Shown here: positions 7,696 through 20,722 of the stretch, piece by piece
How positions within the stretch are numbered: position 1 is the first letter of the stretch
How the letters are laid out: each line of letters opens with the position of its first letter
Assembly (NCBI GenBank): GCA_002842035.1
Contig: PHBP01000004.1
Span: 124,001 to 188,000, forward strand
DNA: 64,000 nt
Source of the DNA: Candidatus Cloacimonetes bacterium HGW-Cloacimonetes-2
GTDB lineage: Bacteria; Cloacimonadota; Cloacimonadia; Cloacimonadales; Cloacimonadaceae
Direction: 5' to 3'
Program-made: the position numbers and the translations under genes
The notes under the pieces: model-generated
Told to the model about the DNA's origin: nothing
Seen by the model: the letters and a program-made list of their open reading frames with translations, nothing else
Databases searched by the model: none

Positions 7696-9447
7696 ATGCG
7701 TACATTCGACAAGGTTCTTCCCTATCTGAAGAAGAGCTATAAACAAATCCTCGGTGGCATTGCTATGTTGATCCTGGTGGATATTGCCCAGCTGGCAGTT
7801 CCCAAGGTGATGCAATATGCCATCGACCACATCCAGAGCCGCAGCATCGATAATACCGGCCTTATCTACATCGCACTGATCATCGTGGCTTTGGCTATTG
7901 CGGTGATGGTATTGCGTTTCTTTTGGCGCATCCTGATCATCGGAAATTCCCACAAGATAGAGCAAAGCCTGAGGCAGGACTTTTACAACCATCTGCTCAA
8001 GCTCTCGCAAAACTTCTTTAATAAGAGCAAGACCGGAGACCTGATGGCGTATGCCACAAACGATCTGGGCTCGGTGAGGATGCTCTTTGGAATGGGCTTT
8101 ATTGCCGCGATGGACATCATATTTATGACGGTGGCATCCTTTAGCTTTATGCTCTCGATAAATTTCAGGCTGACTGCTCTGGCAATCATCCCGCTACCTT
8201 TCCTTTCCTTTACCATCAGCTATTTTGGCAAGCGTATGCACAAGGGATTTGCCAAGGTACAGGAGTCCTTTGCCACACTATCGGGCAGGATACAGGAGAG
8301 TATCTCAGGAATACGCATAGTAAAGGCTTTTGTACAGGAAAAAGCAGAGCTGGAGAAGGTCGATGAGGTCTCTGTAAACTTTGTGCAGCAGAATATCAAG
8401 CTCGCCAAGATCTCCGGTATCTTCCATCCTTTTATGAGCTTTGTGATCAGCACTTCGATGATCATCACGCTGCTCTTTGGCGGTAGGGCTGCCATACGCG
8501 GAGAAATCACTATCGGCGAGTTCATTGCTTTCTTTTCCTATCTGGGAATGCTGGTCTGGCCAATGATCGCCATCGGTATGATAGTCGATATGTACCAAAG
8601 AGGTACTGCCTCACTAAAGCGATTGAATGCGATCTTTGAGATCAAGCCCGAGATCGATGATACTGATGCGGATAGTTCTATTACGGAAATCAAGGGCTCG
8701 ATTGAGATACGCAATCTCAATTTCCGTTATGGCGAAGGTCTGCCCCTGATCTTTAGCGATGTATCAGCCAAGCTTGATGCCGGAAAGACTCTTGCAGTAG
8801 TCGGGCGTACAGGAAGCGGCAAGACCAGTCTGATTGAGCTCTTGGTGCGCATTTACAATCCCCCCAGGGAATCTATCCTGATCGATGGAAGAGACATTTA
8901 TGAGATACCTCTGAATGTCCTGCGCAGAGATATGGTGCTGGTGCCGCAAGATATCTTCCTCTTCTCCGATACCATCGCCAATAATATCCGCTTGGGTAAT
9001 CCCGATACACCCGATGAAGCAGTTTTTAATGCTGCCAAAGCAGCTAATGTTTACAACGAGATAATGGAGTTTGAACAAGGCTTTGAGACTGTGATTGGTG
9101 AAAGGGGAGTTACTCTCTCCGGAGGCCAAAAGCAGCGTGTGGCAATTGCCAGAGCCCTGCTCACCGATCCTCAGATCCTCATCCTCGATGATGCTCTTTC
9201 TGCAGTAGATACAAAGACAGAAAGGCACATTCTGGAAAACCTTATCAAAGTAAGACAGGGCAAGACCACTATCATCATTGCCCACCGTATCTCCTCTATC
9301 CAGCATGCAGACAAGATCATCGTACTGGGTGATGGTGTCATCCTGGAGAGAGGTACTCATCAAAGCCTGGTTGATCAGGGCGGACTCTATAGCGAACTGG
9401 TGGAAAAGCAAAGAATTCGTGCCAGAATCGAAGGGGAGGAGCTATGA
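7696..9447 (+). CDS. ABC exporter half-transporter, degenerate-site subunit
   Basis: A 583-residue half-transporter. An ABC type-1 exporter membrane domain with about six helices (residues 1-310) is followed by an ATPase domain. Walker A GRTGSGKTS lies near 370, the signature LSGGQKQR near 475, and Walker B ILILDDALSAVD near 495. The catalytic glutamate after Walker B is aspartate (DD), as in the degenerate-site partner of heterodimeric exporters such as TM287/288 and BmrCD. It overlaps the next gene by ATGA (4 bp), so the two subunits are translated together. The substrate is unknown; lipid or drug export is the family's usual role. Confidence 0.92.
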   Translation: MRTFDKVLPYLKKSYKQILGGIAMLILVDIAQLAVPKVMQYAIDHIQSRSIDNTGLIYIALIIVALAIAVMVLRFFWRILIIGNSHKIEQSLRQDFYNHLLKLSQNFFNKSKTGDLMAYATNDLGSVRMLFGMGFIAAMDIIFMTVASFSFMLSINFRLTALAIIPLPFLSFTISYFGKRMHKGFAKVQESFATLSGRIQESISGIRIVKAFVQEKAELEKVDEVSVNFVQQNIKLAKISGIFHPFMSFVISTSMIITLLFGGRAAIRGEITIGEFIAFFSYLGMLVWPMIAIGMIVDMYQRGTASLKRLNAIFEIKPEIDDTDADSSITEIKGSIEIRNLNFRYGEGLPLIFSDVSAKLDAGKTLAVVGRTGSGKTSLIELLVRIYNPPRESILIDGRDIYEIPLNVLRRDMVLVPQDIFLFSDTIANNIRLGNPDTPDEAVFNAAKAANVYNEIMEFEQGFETVIGERGVTLSGGQKQRVAIARALLTDPQILILDDALSAVDTKTERHILENLIKVRQGKTTIIIAHRISSIQHADKIIVLGDGVILERGTHQSLVDQGGLYSELVEKQRIRARIEGEEL

Positions 9448-11615
9448 GAGGCGGCGGAATGATGGGCGGCGGTGGACGCGGAGCTTTCCAGGCAGACGAC
9501 CTCAAGGGCAAGATCTACGATCGTAAGCTCTACTCCAAGATGTTCAAGTATGTGATGCCCTATTTGAAGTGGGTCATCATCTCCTTTGTGATTCTAATGG
9601 CAGTGGCTGCTGCAGAAATGGTGCTGCCTCTGATTCAGAGAACAGCTATCGACGACCATATTGTCTCAGACAAGACGGTAGCTATCTTCAATGACCAGGC
9701 TCAATACGAGAGCTTTCTGGAACGCTACGAATTCCTGAAGCTCAAACACTTTGAGTACAACGACAGGTTCTTTGTGATCATTGGCACCAAAGACCGCAAC
9801 AAGATGGATGCTCCGGAGCTCAAGGCTATGGAAGACAGCGATCTGCTGTGCAAGACCTACGTCTTTGAGCTGGCTGATAAGCCCGGCACTCACGACCTGC
9901 TCGAGAAGCACTTCCCCATCAATGATAATCCCCAAATACAGAACAAGGTACTCACCGGATGGTTCAAGGTCTCAGATGATAAGATACTCGTCACCAGAGA
10001 GACTCTAAATCATATCCCCGGCAAGGACAGGATCAAGATTCGTGAGGATTCATCGCGCAGTCTAATGGTGCTTGCTTTGATCTTCTTTGCCATTATCGCA
10101 GTGCGTCTGGTCTCGATGTATGCCCAATCCGTAATCACTGCATATTACTCCCAGATGGCAATGAACGACCTGCGGCACGACGTCTTTGCACATATGCAAA
10201 AGATGCCCGTGCAATATTTTGACCAAAACCCTGTGGGCAGGCTGGTGACACGCGTCACAAACGACATCCGTGCCATCGACGAGATGCTTGCTTCCGGCGT
10301 GATTACCATCCTGCAGGACTTCTTCCTGATCATAGGTATCGTGGGCTTGATGCTTTTCCTGAATTGGCAGCTTGCCCTGATCAGCTTTATTATCCTGCCT
10401 TTTGTGATCTGGACGATCTCTATCTACAGACGCAAGACCAGAGTCGTCTATCGTGAAGTAAGAAAGTATCTCGCCCAGCTCAATGCCACTCTGGCAGAGC
10501 ATATCGCAGGACAGAAAATCATCCAGCTCTTCAATCAGTATTTCCACAAGCGTGATGAATTCTCCCGCATCAACCATGATTACTTTGTCACGTCAATCAA
10601 GCAGCTCAAGCTCTTTGCTTTCTTCCGTCCGATAATCCACGTATCATCTCAATTCTCTGTGGCGCTGATTGTTTGGTACGGTGGTGGGCAGATACTGCGC
10701 AATGCAATAACCATCGGTCTCCTGATGGCATTTACCCAGTATATCTCCAAGCTCTTTGAGCCGATCAATAGCTTCAGCGAGAAGTTTAACATCCTGCAGG
10801 GAGCTTTGGCAGGTGCAGAGCGTATCTTTGACCTGATGGAACAGAACCCGGATGACTACCGCAGTGAGCTTGCCAGCAATATCAGATTTGAGGGTGAGAT
10901 CGAGTTTCAAAACGTCTGGCTGGCATACAATCCCGGCGAGTGGGTGCTAAAGGATATCTCTTTCAAGATTCGCCCCGGAGAAAAGATCGCCCTGGTGGGT
11001 CACACCGGCAGTGGCAAGACCTCAATCGTTAGCCTGCTGCTGGGATTTTACCCTTATCAAAAGGGACGCATCCTGATCGATGGCAAGCCGCTTAATCAGT
11101 ATGCTCTGGAAGATCTGCGTCGCAACATCGGCATAGTCCAACAAGACGTCTTTATCTTCAGCGGAAATATCAGGGACAACATCGCCCTCAATAATGGCGA
11201 GCTGACCGAGGAAGAAATAATGCAAGTCTCTGAATACGTCAATGCTGATAAGTTCATCAAACAGCTTCCTCAAAAGTATGAAGAGCCTGTGATGGAGCGT
11301 GGTGCTACCCTCTCCACCGGACAGCGTCAATTAATAGCCTTTGCCCGCGTCCTTGCTTATAATCCCTCTATCTTTATTCTGGATGAAGCCACCAGCAATA
11401 TTGACACTGAGACAGAGATCCTGATTCAGGACGCTCTGGAGAAACTGATCAAGGATCGCACCTCGATTATCATCGCTCATAGATTGTCCACAATCCAGCA
11501 CGCAAACAGGATTCTGGTCTTGCACAAGGGAGAGATTGTCGAGGAAGGCTCTCACTATGATTTGCTTGATAAGAAAGGCCTTTACTACGACTTGTATCGT
11601 CTGCAGTACACATAA
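9444..11615 (+). CDS. ABC exporter half-transporter, catalytic-site subunit with extracytoplasmic insert
   Basis: 723 residues, about 130 longer than a normal half-exporter. The N-terminus is glycine-rich (MRGGGMMGGGGRG). After the first transmembrane helix (about residues 30-55) comes a roughly 140-residue soluble insert, about 60-195, before the next helix. The ATPase has Walker A GHTGSGKTS near 518 and Walker B IFILDEATSNID with the catalytic glutamate intact. Its signature is LSTGQ rather than LSGGQ. A DD Walker B in one subunit and an altered signature in the other is the expected pattern when both form the same degenerate ATP site. It pairs with the upstream gene. The insert should face the periplasm and has no motif I recognise. 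Confidence 0.92.
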   Translation: MRGGGMMGGGGRGAFQADDLKGKIYDRKLYSKMFKYVMPYLKWVIISFVILMAVAAAEMVLPLIQRTAIDDHIVSDKTVAIFNDQAQYESFLERYEFLKLKHFEYNDRFFVIIGTKDRNKMDAPELKAMEDSDLLCKTYVFELADKPGTHDLLEKHFPINDNPQIQNKVLTGWFKVSDDKILVTRETLNHIPGKDRIKIREDSSRSLMVLALIFFAIIAVRLVSMYAQSVITAYYSQMAMNDLRHDVFAHMQKMPVQYFDQNPVGRLVTRVTNDIRAIDEMLASGVITILQDFFLIIGIVGLMLFLNWQLALISFIILPFVIWTISIYRRKTRVVYREVRKYLAQLNATLAEHIAGQKIIQLFNQYFHKRDEFSRINHDYFVTSIKQLKLFAFFRPIIHVSSQFSVALIVWYGGGQILRNAITIGLLMAFTQYISKLFEPINSFSEKFNILQGALAGAERIFDLMEQNPDDYRSELASNIRFEGEIEFQNVWLAYNPGEWVLKDISFKIRPGEKIALVGHTGSGKTSIVSLLLGFYPYQKGRILIDGKPLNQYALEDLRRNIGIVQQDVFIFSGNIRDNIALNNGELTEEEIMQVSEYVNADKFIKQLPQKYEEPVMERGATLSTGQRQLIAFARVLAYNPSIFILDEATSNIDTETEILIQDALEKLIKDRTSIIIAHRLSTIQHANRILVLHKGEIVEEGSHYDLLDKKGLYYDLYRLQYT

Positions 11616-11640
11616 TATGCAGTATGGCACAAAAAAAGCT

Positions 11641-11670
11641 TTGACAAATTATAGCAATGTGAAATAGAAT
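11641..11670 (+). promoter_or_regulatory. Sigma70-type promoter of the surface-protein gene
   Basis: TTGACA at 11641-11646 and TAGAAT at 11665-11670, separated by 18 nt, in the short gap after the ABC exporter genes. The start codon at 11713 follows 42 nt later, with AAGGAGGA in between. It is the best-formed promoter in the window. Confidence 0.65.
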
Positions 11671-11712
11671 AGCACAGTAAAGAAACATCCCTTAACTACT
11701 AAGGAGGAACCA

Positions 11713-14517
11713 ATGAGAAAAGGATGGCTTATTTTATTAGCCCTCGTCGCTTTCACAGCGATGCTTGTTGCCGGAAACCCCGGCCGCTACGAGGTTGTCC
11801 ACTATTCGGAAGATTTCGAAAGTGGAGCAACCGGCTGGACCCACTACGACGGTGGACAAGCCCCCAGCAACTGGCATATTTATAACAACGGTGATGCTCA
11901 AGGCAACGTATGGTGGATGGGCGACCCCGCTCTTGCATCCGGTGCCAACATCGGTGGTTATCATGATCACCAGTATGTTGTGTTGGATACACCTGCCCGC
12001 ACCCTCAGCAGCGCCAATGCCACACTTACTTTCAAACTTCGTTACAACGTCGAAGCCACATCCGGTGCCACTGCACCTTATACCGGCTGGGATGCATGCA
12101 ACGTAAGAGTTTCCACAGACAACGGTGCCACTTGGACACCTATCTCAGGAACTCCTGCCTACAATATGACATCTGCTTATTCCTTTGGTTTTGAGCATGG
12201 TGAAGGTCCGAACATCCCCGGTTGGGGCGGCGTCCAAGCTACTTGGGCAAATGCCACATTCAATCTGAGCGCATACGTTGGCCAGTCAGTCAAGATCAGA
12301 TTTGCTTTTGCTTCTGATCCTGCTTACAGCACCGGCGATGCCCCCGCAATGTTTGGTATGATGGTTGATGATATCGCTTTTGGCGGTTACAGCAACAATG
12401 GTACTGACGACGGCCAGATGACCTGGGCAAGTATGGTTCCCCTGGGTGGAGATCTGTGGCACATCGCAACTGATGCCCTCGCTCCCTCACCCAGCAACGT
12501 GATGGCTTGCACAAACACCCAAGGCACTTACAACCCCAATATGATGAACTACCTTGTAAGCCCTCCGATCCAGTTGCCCACAACCGGCGACATCAGAGCC
12601 GACTTTATGATCAAGGGTTCATTCACCGATCCCAACACCTTCCCCGAAGTTGATTACTTTGGCTGGGAAATCTCTGTAAACAACGGTACCACCTGGTTTG
12701 CGATGAGTAATCCCTTCAACGATCCTGCCGGAAGTAGCTATGTCTATTCAGACGCTCCGCCTGAATGGTCATCAATGACCGAAAGCTATACCCTTACCGG
12801 TATTCTTTCACCCAACTATGCAGGTGAAACTGCTATCTTCCGTTGGTACTTCAAGTCTGATGCCGATACCCCCAGTGGAACCGGTATCTTTATCGATGAT
12901 TTCAAGATCTACAACGATATCTTCATCGCTGAGCCCGAAAACCTGGCTGCAACAGTCAATGGTGACGACGTTACCTTGAACTGGACAGTTCCCGGTGGCG
13001 GTGGCGGTGGCGAAGAAGGCTGGCTGAATTATGACGGCGAAAATGCCGGAAACTCAGTCGGTACCAATGGCGTTGCCGATTTTGACGTTGCTGCCAAATG
13101 GGATCCCGTTGGCGAGCATGGTATCTCCCCGTGGGTCGGAATGAATATCACCAAGATCAAGTTCTTCCCCGCCGAGCCTACCAACCTGTGCACCTACACT
13201 GTCCGTATCTGGACCGGTGCTGCCGGTAACATCGCTTACGAGCAAGCAGTTGCTGCTCCTCTGATCGACCAGTGGAACGAAATCGTCCTCACCACCCCCT
13301 GGACCATTCCTTCAGGTCAGATTGTGATGGCAGGTTATCGTTGCAATGCCACCGGTGGTTATCCTGCCGGTACCGATGCTGGTCCCCAGGTCGAAGGTTA
13401 TGGCAATATGATCCGCTTCAACAACGCCTGGACCACCCTTTCCGCTCTGGCTGCCACGCTTACTTACAACTGGAACATCCGCATCTACGTGCAGGATGCC
13501 GCCGGCCGTGAGTATGTACTTGGTCAGGAATATCCTACCAACAACCAGTTTGCAGAAGGCACTCTTGCAGTGAACCAGGAACGCGATCGCGACGTTACAG
13601 CTTACAAGATCTATCGTAACACCATCCTGATCGACGAAATCCCCGGAACACAGCTTACTTACACCGATATGAACGTTGAAGGCGGACTTCACACTTACTA
13701 TGTGACCGCTATGTACGGCACCAACGAATCCCTCGCTTCCAATACCGCCGTTGCTTTCGTGCTGCCCACAATGCATGCCGAACTTTCCAACGACGACGGC
13801 AATGCCGAAGCCGGATACTCTGTCGGTTCAACCCGCCAGATGGCTGCCAAATACAATTACAATCAGCCTGTAACCGTGAAGTATGCCAAGGTCTTTGTCC
13901 ACACTCAGGGCACTGCCAGCATCATCATTCGCGTGTTTGACGACAATGGCACAGACGGAATGCCCGGAACTCAGCTTGCTCAGTTCCAGTATCCTGCCGC
14001 CAACGTCACAGCCGGCTGGAATTATATTACACTTCCCGATGGTATCGTGGTTGATGATGGTAGTTTCTATATTGCCATCCTTGAAACCACCGGTGCTTCT
14101 CAGATCGGCTTGGACAACAACAACAATGGCCACAGCTACAAGAAGATCACCACCAACTGGGAACCCATCACCGAAGGCGATGTGATGATCCGTGCGATCG
14201 TGCAGTATTCCACTGCAAATGATGATGGCAGCGTGACCCCTGTGGTCTTTGCCGCCAACAACTATCCCAACCCCTTCAACCCCACCACCACCATCGCTTA
14301 CAGCGTGCCTACCAGCTCACAGACCACCCTTAGAGTTTACAACATCAAGGGTCAGCTTGTCCGCACCCTGGTGAATGGACTTACAACCGCCGGAAACCAC
14401 AGTGTTACTTGGAATGGTACCGATGACAATGGTTCCTCCGTTGCCAGCGGCGTCTATTTCTACAGACTGAATTCCGCCGGACAGACCATCACCAAGAAGA
14501 TGGTACTCTCCAAATAA
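11713..14517 (+). CDS. Secreted multidomain surface protein with FlgD-like C-terminal sorting domain
   Basis: 934 residues. A signal peptide (residues 1-20, ending near LVAG) leads into beta-rich choice-of-anchor-type modules (YSEDFESGATGW, MMVDDIAFGGY), repeated twice. An FN3-like segment near 415-435 holds a hexaglycine hinge, and further beta-sandwich modules follow. Residues about 855-934 form a FlgD-Ig-like tail (YPNPFNPTTTIAYSVP, then VYNIKGQLVRTL, ending KKMVLSK). Such tails mark cargo of type IX-like secretion in the FCB group. The gene has its own promoter, a near-perfect ribosome binding site (AAGGAGGA) and a terminator. Its codons strongly favour C-ending forms (AAC, ACC, TAC), which suggests high expression. 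Binding target unknown. Confidence 0.88.
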   Translation: MRKGWLILLALVAFTAMLVAGNPGRYEVVHYSEDFESGATGWTHYDGGQAPSNWHIYNNGDAQGNVWWMGDPALASGANIGGYHDHQYVVLDTPARTLSSANATLTFKLRYNVEATSGATAPYTGWDACNVRVSTDNGATWTPISGTPAYNMTSAYSFGFEHGEGPNIPGWGGVQATWANATFNLSAYVGQSVKIRFAFASDPAYSTGDAPAMFGMMVDDIAFGGYSNNGTDDGQMTWASMVPLGGDLWHIATDALAPSPSNVMACTNTQGTYNPNMMNYLVSPPIQLPTTGDIRADFMIKGSFTDPNTFPEVDYFGWEISVNNGTTWFAMSNPFNDPAGSSYVYSDAPPEWSSMTESYTLTGILSPNYAGETAIFRWYFKSDADTPSGTGIFIDDFKIYNDIFIAEPENLAATVNGDDVTLNWTVPGGGGGGEEGWLNYDGENAGNSVGTNGVADFDVAAKWDPVGEHGISPWVGMNITKIKFFPAEPTNLCTYTVRIWTGAAGNIAYEQAVAAPLIDQWNEIVLTTPWTIPSGQIVMAGYRCNATGGYPAGTDAGPQVEGYGNMIRFNNAWTTLSALAATLTYNWNIRIYVQDAAGREYVLGQEYPTNNQFAEGTLAVNQERDRDVTAYKIYRNTILIDEIPGTQLTYTDMNVEGGLHTYYVTAMYGTNESLASNTAVAFVLPTMHAELSNDDGNAEAGYSVGSTRQMAAKYNYNQPVTVKYAKVFVHTQGTASIIIRVFDDNGTDGMPGTQLAQFQYPAANVTAGWNYITLPDGIVVDDGSFYIAILETTGASQIGLDNNNNGHSYKKITTNWEPITEGDVMIRAIVQYSTANDDGSVTPVVFAANNYPNPFNPTTTIAYSVPTSSQTTLRVYNIKGQLVRTLVNGLTTAGNHSVTWNGTDDNGSSVASGVYFYRLNSAGQTITKKMVLSK

Positions 14518-14538
14518 ACTAAGTTAATACTTAGATAC

Positions 14539-14570
14539 AAAGGGACGCCCGCAAGGACGTCCCTTTCTTT
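14539..14570 (+). terminator. Rho-independent-type terminator after the surface-protein gene
   Basis: A 9-bp perfect stem (AAAGGGACG with CGTCCCTTT, 14539-14547 and 14558-14566) with a 10-nt loop and a short T-rich tail. It begins 21 nt after the stop codon of the 934-residue protein. Confidence 0.7.
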
Positions 14571-14608
14571 GTCCTGGAATTTGGCTCGGCGCTTATGCGC
14601 TGCCCGCA

Positions 14609-15263
14609 GTTAATAGTTAACAAGTTAGTAAGTTAGTGAGTGATTAGCTGCGCATCGTGCAAAGATCATTTCTTCGTATCAAACCTATCAGAAGGACCAC
14701 TTACCGTTGATCTCTTCACTTATCCAAACGCCCGACCTTCTCCGTCATTCCTGCAGACCTACCCCCAAGCCCGCCCCCCTCCGTCATTCCTGCGAACGAA
14801 TCAGCAAAGCGTATGCTTTGGTGAGTCGTGTAGGCAGGAATCTCCTTGTGCTATCGCCTACCTATCCTTGGCTCCGCTTGGCATCCTGCCTGCTGCCTGC
14901 TTGTAGCCTGCTTGAATCCTGCATGGAGATGCATCAAACAACTGATAAACGGGCACTTAGGATTGTATCATGCATAAGGAGCGCAGAATGGCTGATCAAA
15001 CCAAATTCGGAGCTTCGGAAAGCTCCGTTACGTCTGATTGCGGAGCTTTGGAAGGCTCCGGTTAGGTTTACAGGAATGACGGCAGGGGGTACAGGTTGGG
15101 AGACTACTTCGTACAATGCGCAGCGAATCACCATTAACTTACTAACTGATTAACTAATAACTGCGCTCTGCGGAGATCTAACTGCCTAACTGCTAACTTC
15201 TATCTGTGCGAAGCACGCAGCGTAGCTAATCACTATTAACTCATTAACTCACTAACTATTAAC
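14609..15263. repeat. Large imperfect inverted-repeat intergenic element
   Basis: The 804-bp gap between the surface gene and rpsG has no credible gene. Its outer arms, 14609-14660 and 15206-15263, are inverted copies of each other (GTTAATAGTTA..., GTGATTAGCT, GTGC/GCAC words). Nested inside, 14741-14797 carries two CCGTCATTCCTG copies that match the inverted CAGGAATGACGG at 15071-15083. Two short hairpins built on GGAGCTT/AAGCTCC lie at about 15011-15061. The arms are rich in TTAACT/ACTAAC words. It looks like a palindromic mobile or decayed repeat with no transposase. Confidence 0.6.
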
Positions 15264-15265
15264 TC

Positions 15266-15297
15266 TAAAAAAGAAAACCCTCTCGCATGGAGAGGGT
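15266..15297 (-). terminator. Terminator of the rpoBC-rpsLG operon
   Basis: On the minus strand an 8-bp stem ACCCTCTC/GAGAGGGT (15277-15284 with 15290-15297, 5-nt loop) is followed by TTTCTTTTTT. It lies 25 bp downstream of the rpsG stop and is a good intrinsic terminator. Confidence 0.8.
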
Positions 15298-15321
15298 CTT
15301 CGGATATTGATAACTGCGCGC

Positions 15322-15792
15322 TCAGAAACGGAGATGGGCGAAAGCCTTGTTGGCATCGGCCATCTTGTGGGTATCTTCACGCTTTTTGATGCTGGAGCCT
15401 TCTTTCTTGTAGGCAGACATCAGCTCTCCGGCCAAGCGTTCGATCATAGTCTTTTCGCTGCGGGCACGGGAATAGCTGATCAGCCAGCGGAAGGCGATAG
15501 CACGGCCGTTCTTCTCGTTCACTTCCATAGGGATCTGATAGTTTGATCCACCAACACGGCGAGAAACTACTTTTACGAGGGGACGAACGTTGTCGATAGC
15601 GCCTTTGAAGACTTCCAGGGGATCCTGCTTGGTCTTTTCGGCGATGATATCGAAGGCACCGTAAACGATCTTTTCGGCGAGCGATTTCTTGCCTTGCACC
15701 ATGAGGCAGTTCATAAACTTGCTCAGTACTACATCGTTGTACTTGGGATCCGGAAGGATTTCACGGACGACTGCTTTTCTTTTTCTTGGCAT
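15322..15792 (-). CDS. rpsG: 30S ribosomal protein S7
   Basis: A 156-residue S7 of normal length. It nucleates assembly of the 3' domain of 16S rRNA and lies next to the tRNA exit site. Family blocks are seen through the whole chain (MPRKRKAVVREILPDPKY, GGSNYQIPMEV, RSEKTMIERLAGEL). It directly follows rpsL and is the last gene of the long minus-strand operon. The usual str-operon neighbours fusA and tuf do not follow; an intrinsic terminator does. The start is ATG 15792 with AGGGAGG upstream. Confidence 0.98.
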   Translation of the reverse strand: MPRKRKAVVREILPDPKYNDVVLSKFMNCLMVQGKKSLAEKIVYGAFDIIAEKTKQDPLEVFKGAIDNVRPLVKVVSRRVGGSNYQIPMEVNEKNGRAIAFRWLISYSRARSEKTMIERLAGELMSAYKKEGSSIKKREDTHKMADANKAFAHLRF

Positions 15793-15806
15793 CTAAGTAT
15801 CCTCCC

Positions 15807-16187
15807 TTACTTCTTGACCTTGGGACGCTTGGTACCGTACTTGGAGCGGGAAACAGTACGTTTCTCGACACCGGCGGAATCCAGAGCACCACGGACAATG
15901 TGATAACGAACACCGGGAAGGTCTTTTACACGACCACCACGCACCAAAACGATGCTGTGCTCCTGCAAGTTGTGTCCCTCACCGGGAATATATGCTGTAA
16001 CTTCAAATCCGTTTACCAGACGGACACGTGCGACTTTACGCAAAGCTGAATTGGGTTTCTTGGGCGTTGTCGTGTAAACACGAGTGCATACTCCGCGCCT
16101 TTGCGGACATCCTTGAAGCGCCCTGTTCTTCTTTTTCTTTTCAATTTCAGTTCGGCCTTTGCGTATCAGTTGATTGATGGTTGGCAC
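15807..16187 (-). CDS. rpsL: 30S ribosomal protein S12
   Basis: A 126-residue S12, full length. It sits at the decoding centre and carries the streptomycin-determining loops. The conserved segments [16 protein letters not shown] and [22 protein letters not shown] keep the lysines at positions known for resistance changes, so the sequence looks wild type. It starts [12 protein letters not shown]. It lies between rpoC and rpsG, the order found in many bacteria. Confidence 0.98.
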   Translation of the reverse strand: MPTINQLIRKGRTEIEKKKKNRALQGCPQRRGVCTRVYTTTPKKPNSALRKVARVRLVNGFEVTAYIPGEGHNLQEHSIVLVRGGRVKDLPGVRYHIVRGALDSAGVEKRTVSRSKYGTKRPKVKK

Positions 16188-16226
16188 TGATAACCTCCAT
16201 TTTTATTTTCATTGCTATTGGTATTA

Positions 16227-20711
<4,485 letters not shown>

Positions 20712-20722
20712 CTTGCTACTCC

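Noticed and set aside
14640-15153. Open frames of 88 and 148 codons in the intergenic element
   Set aside because: Low-complexity proline/serine-rich translations within inverted repeats, with no ribosome binding site.
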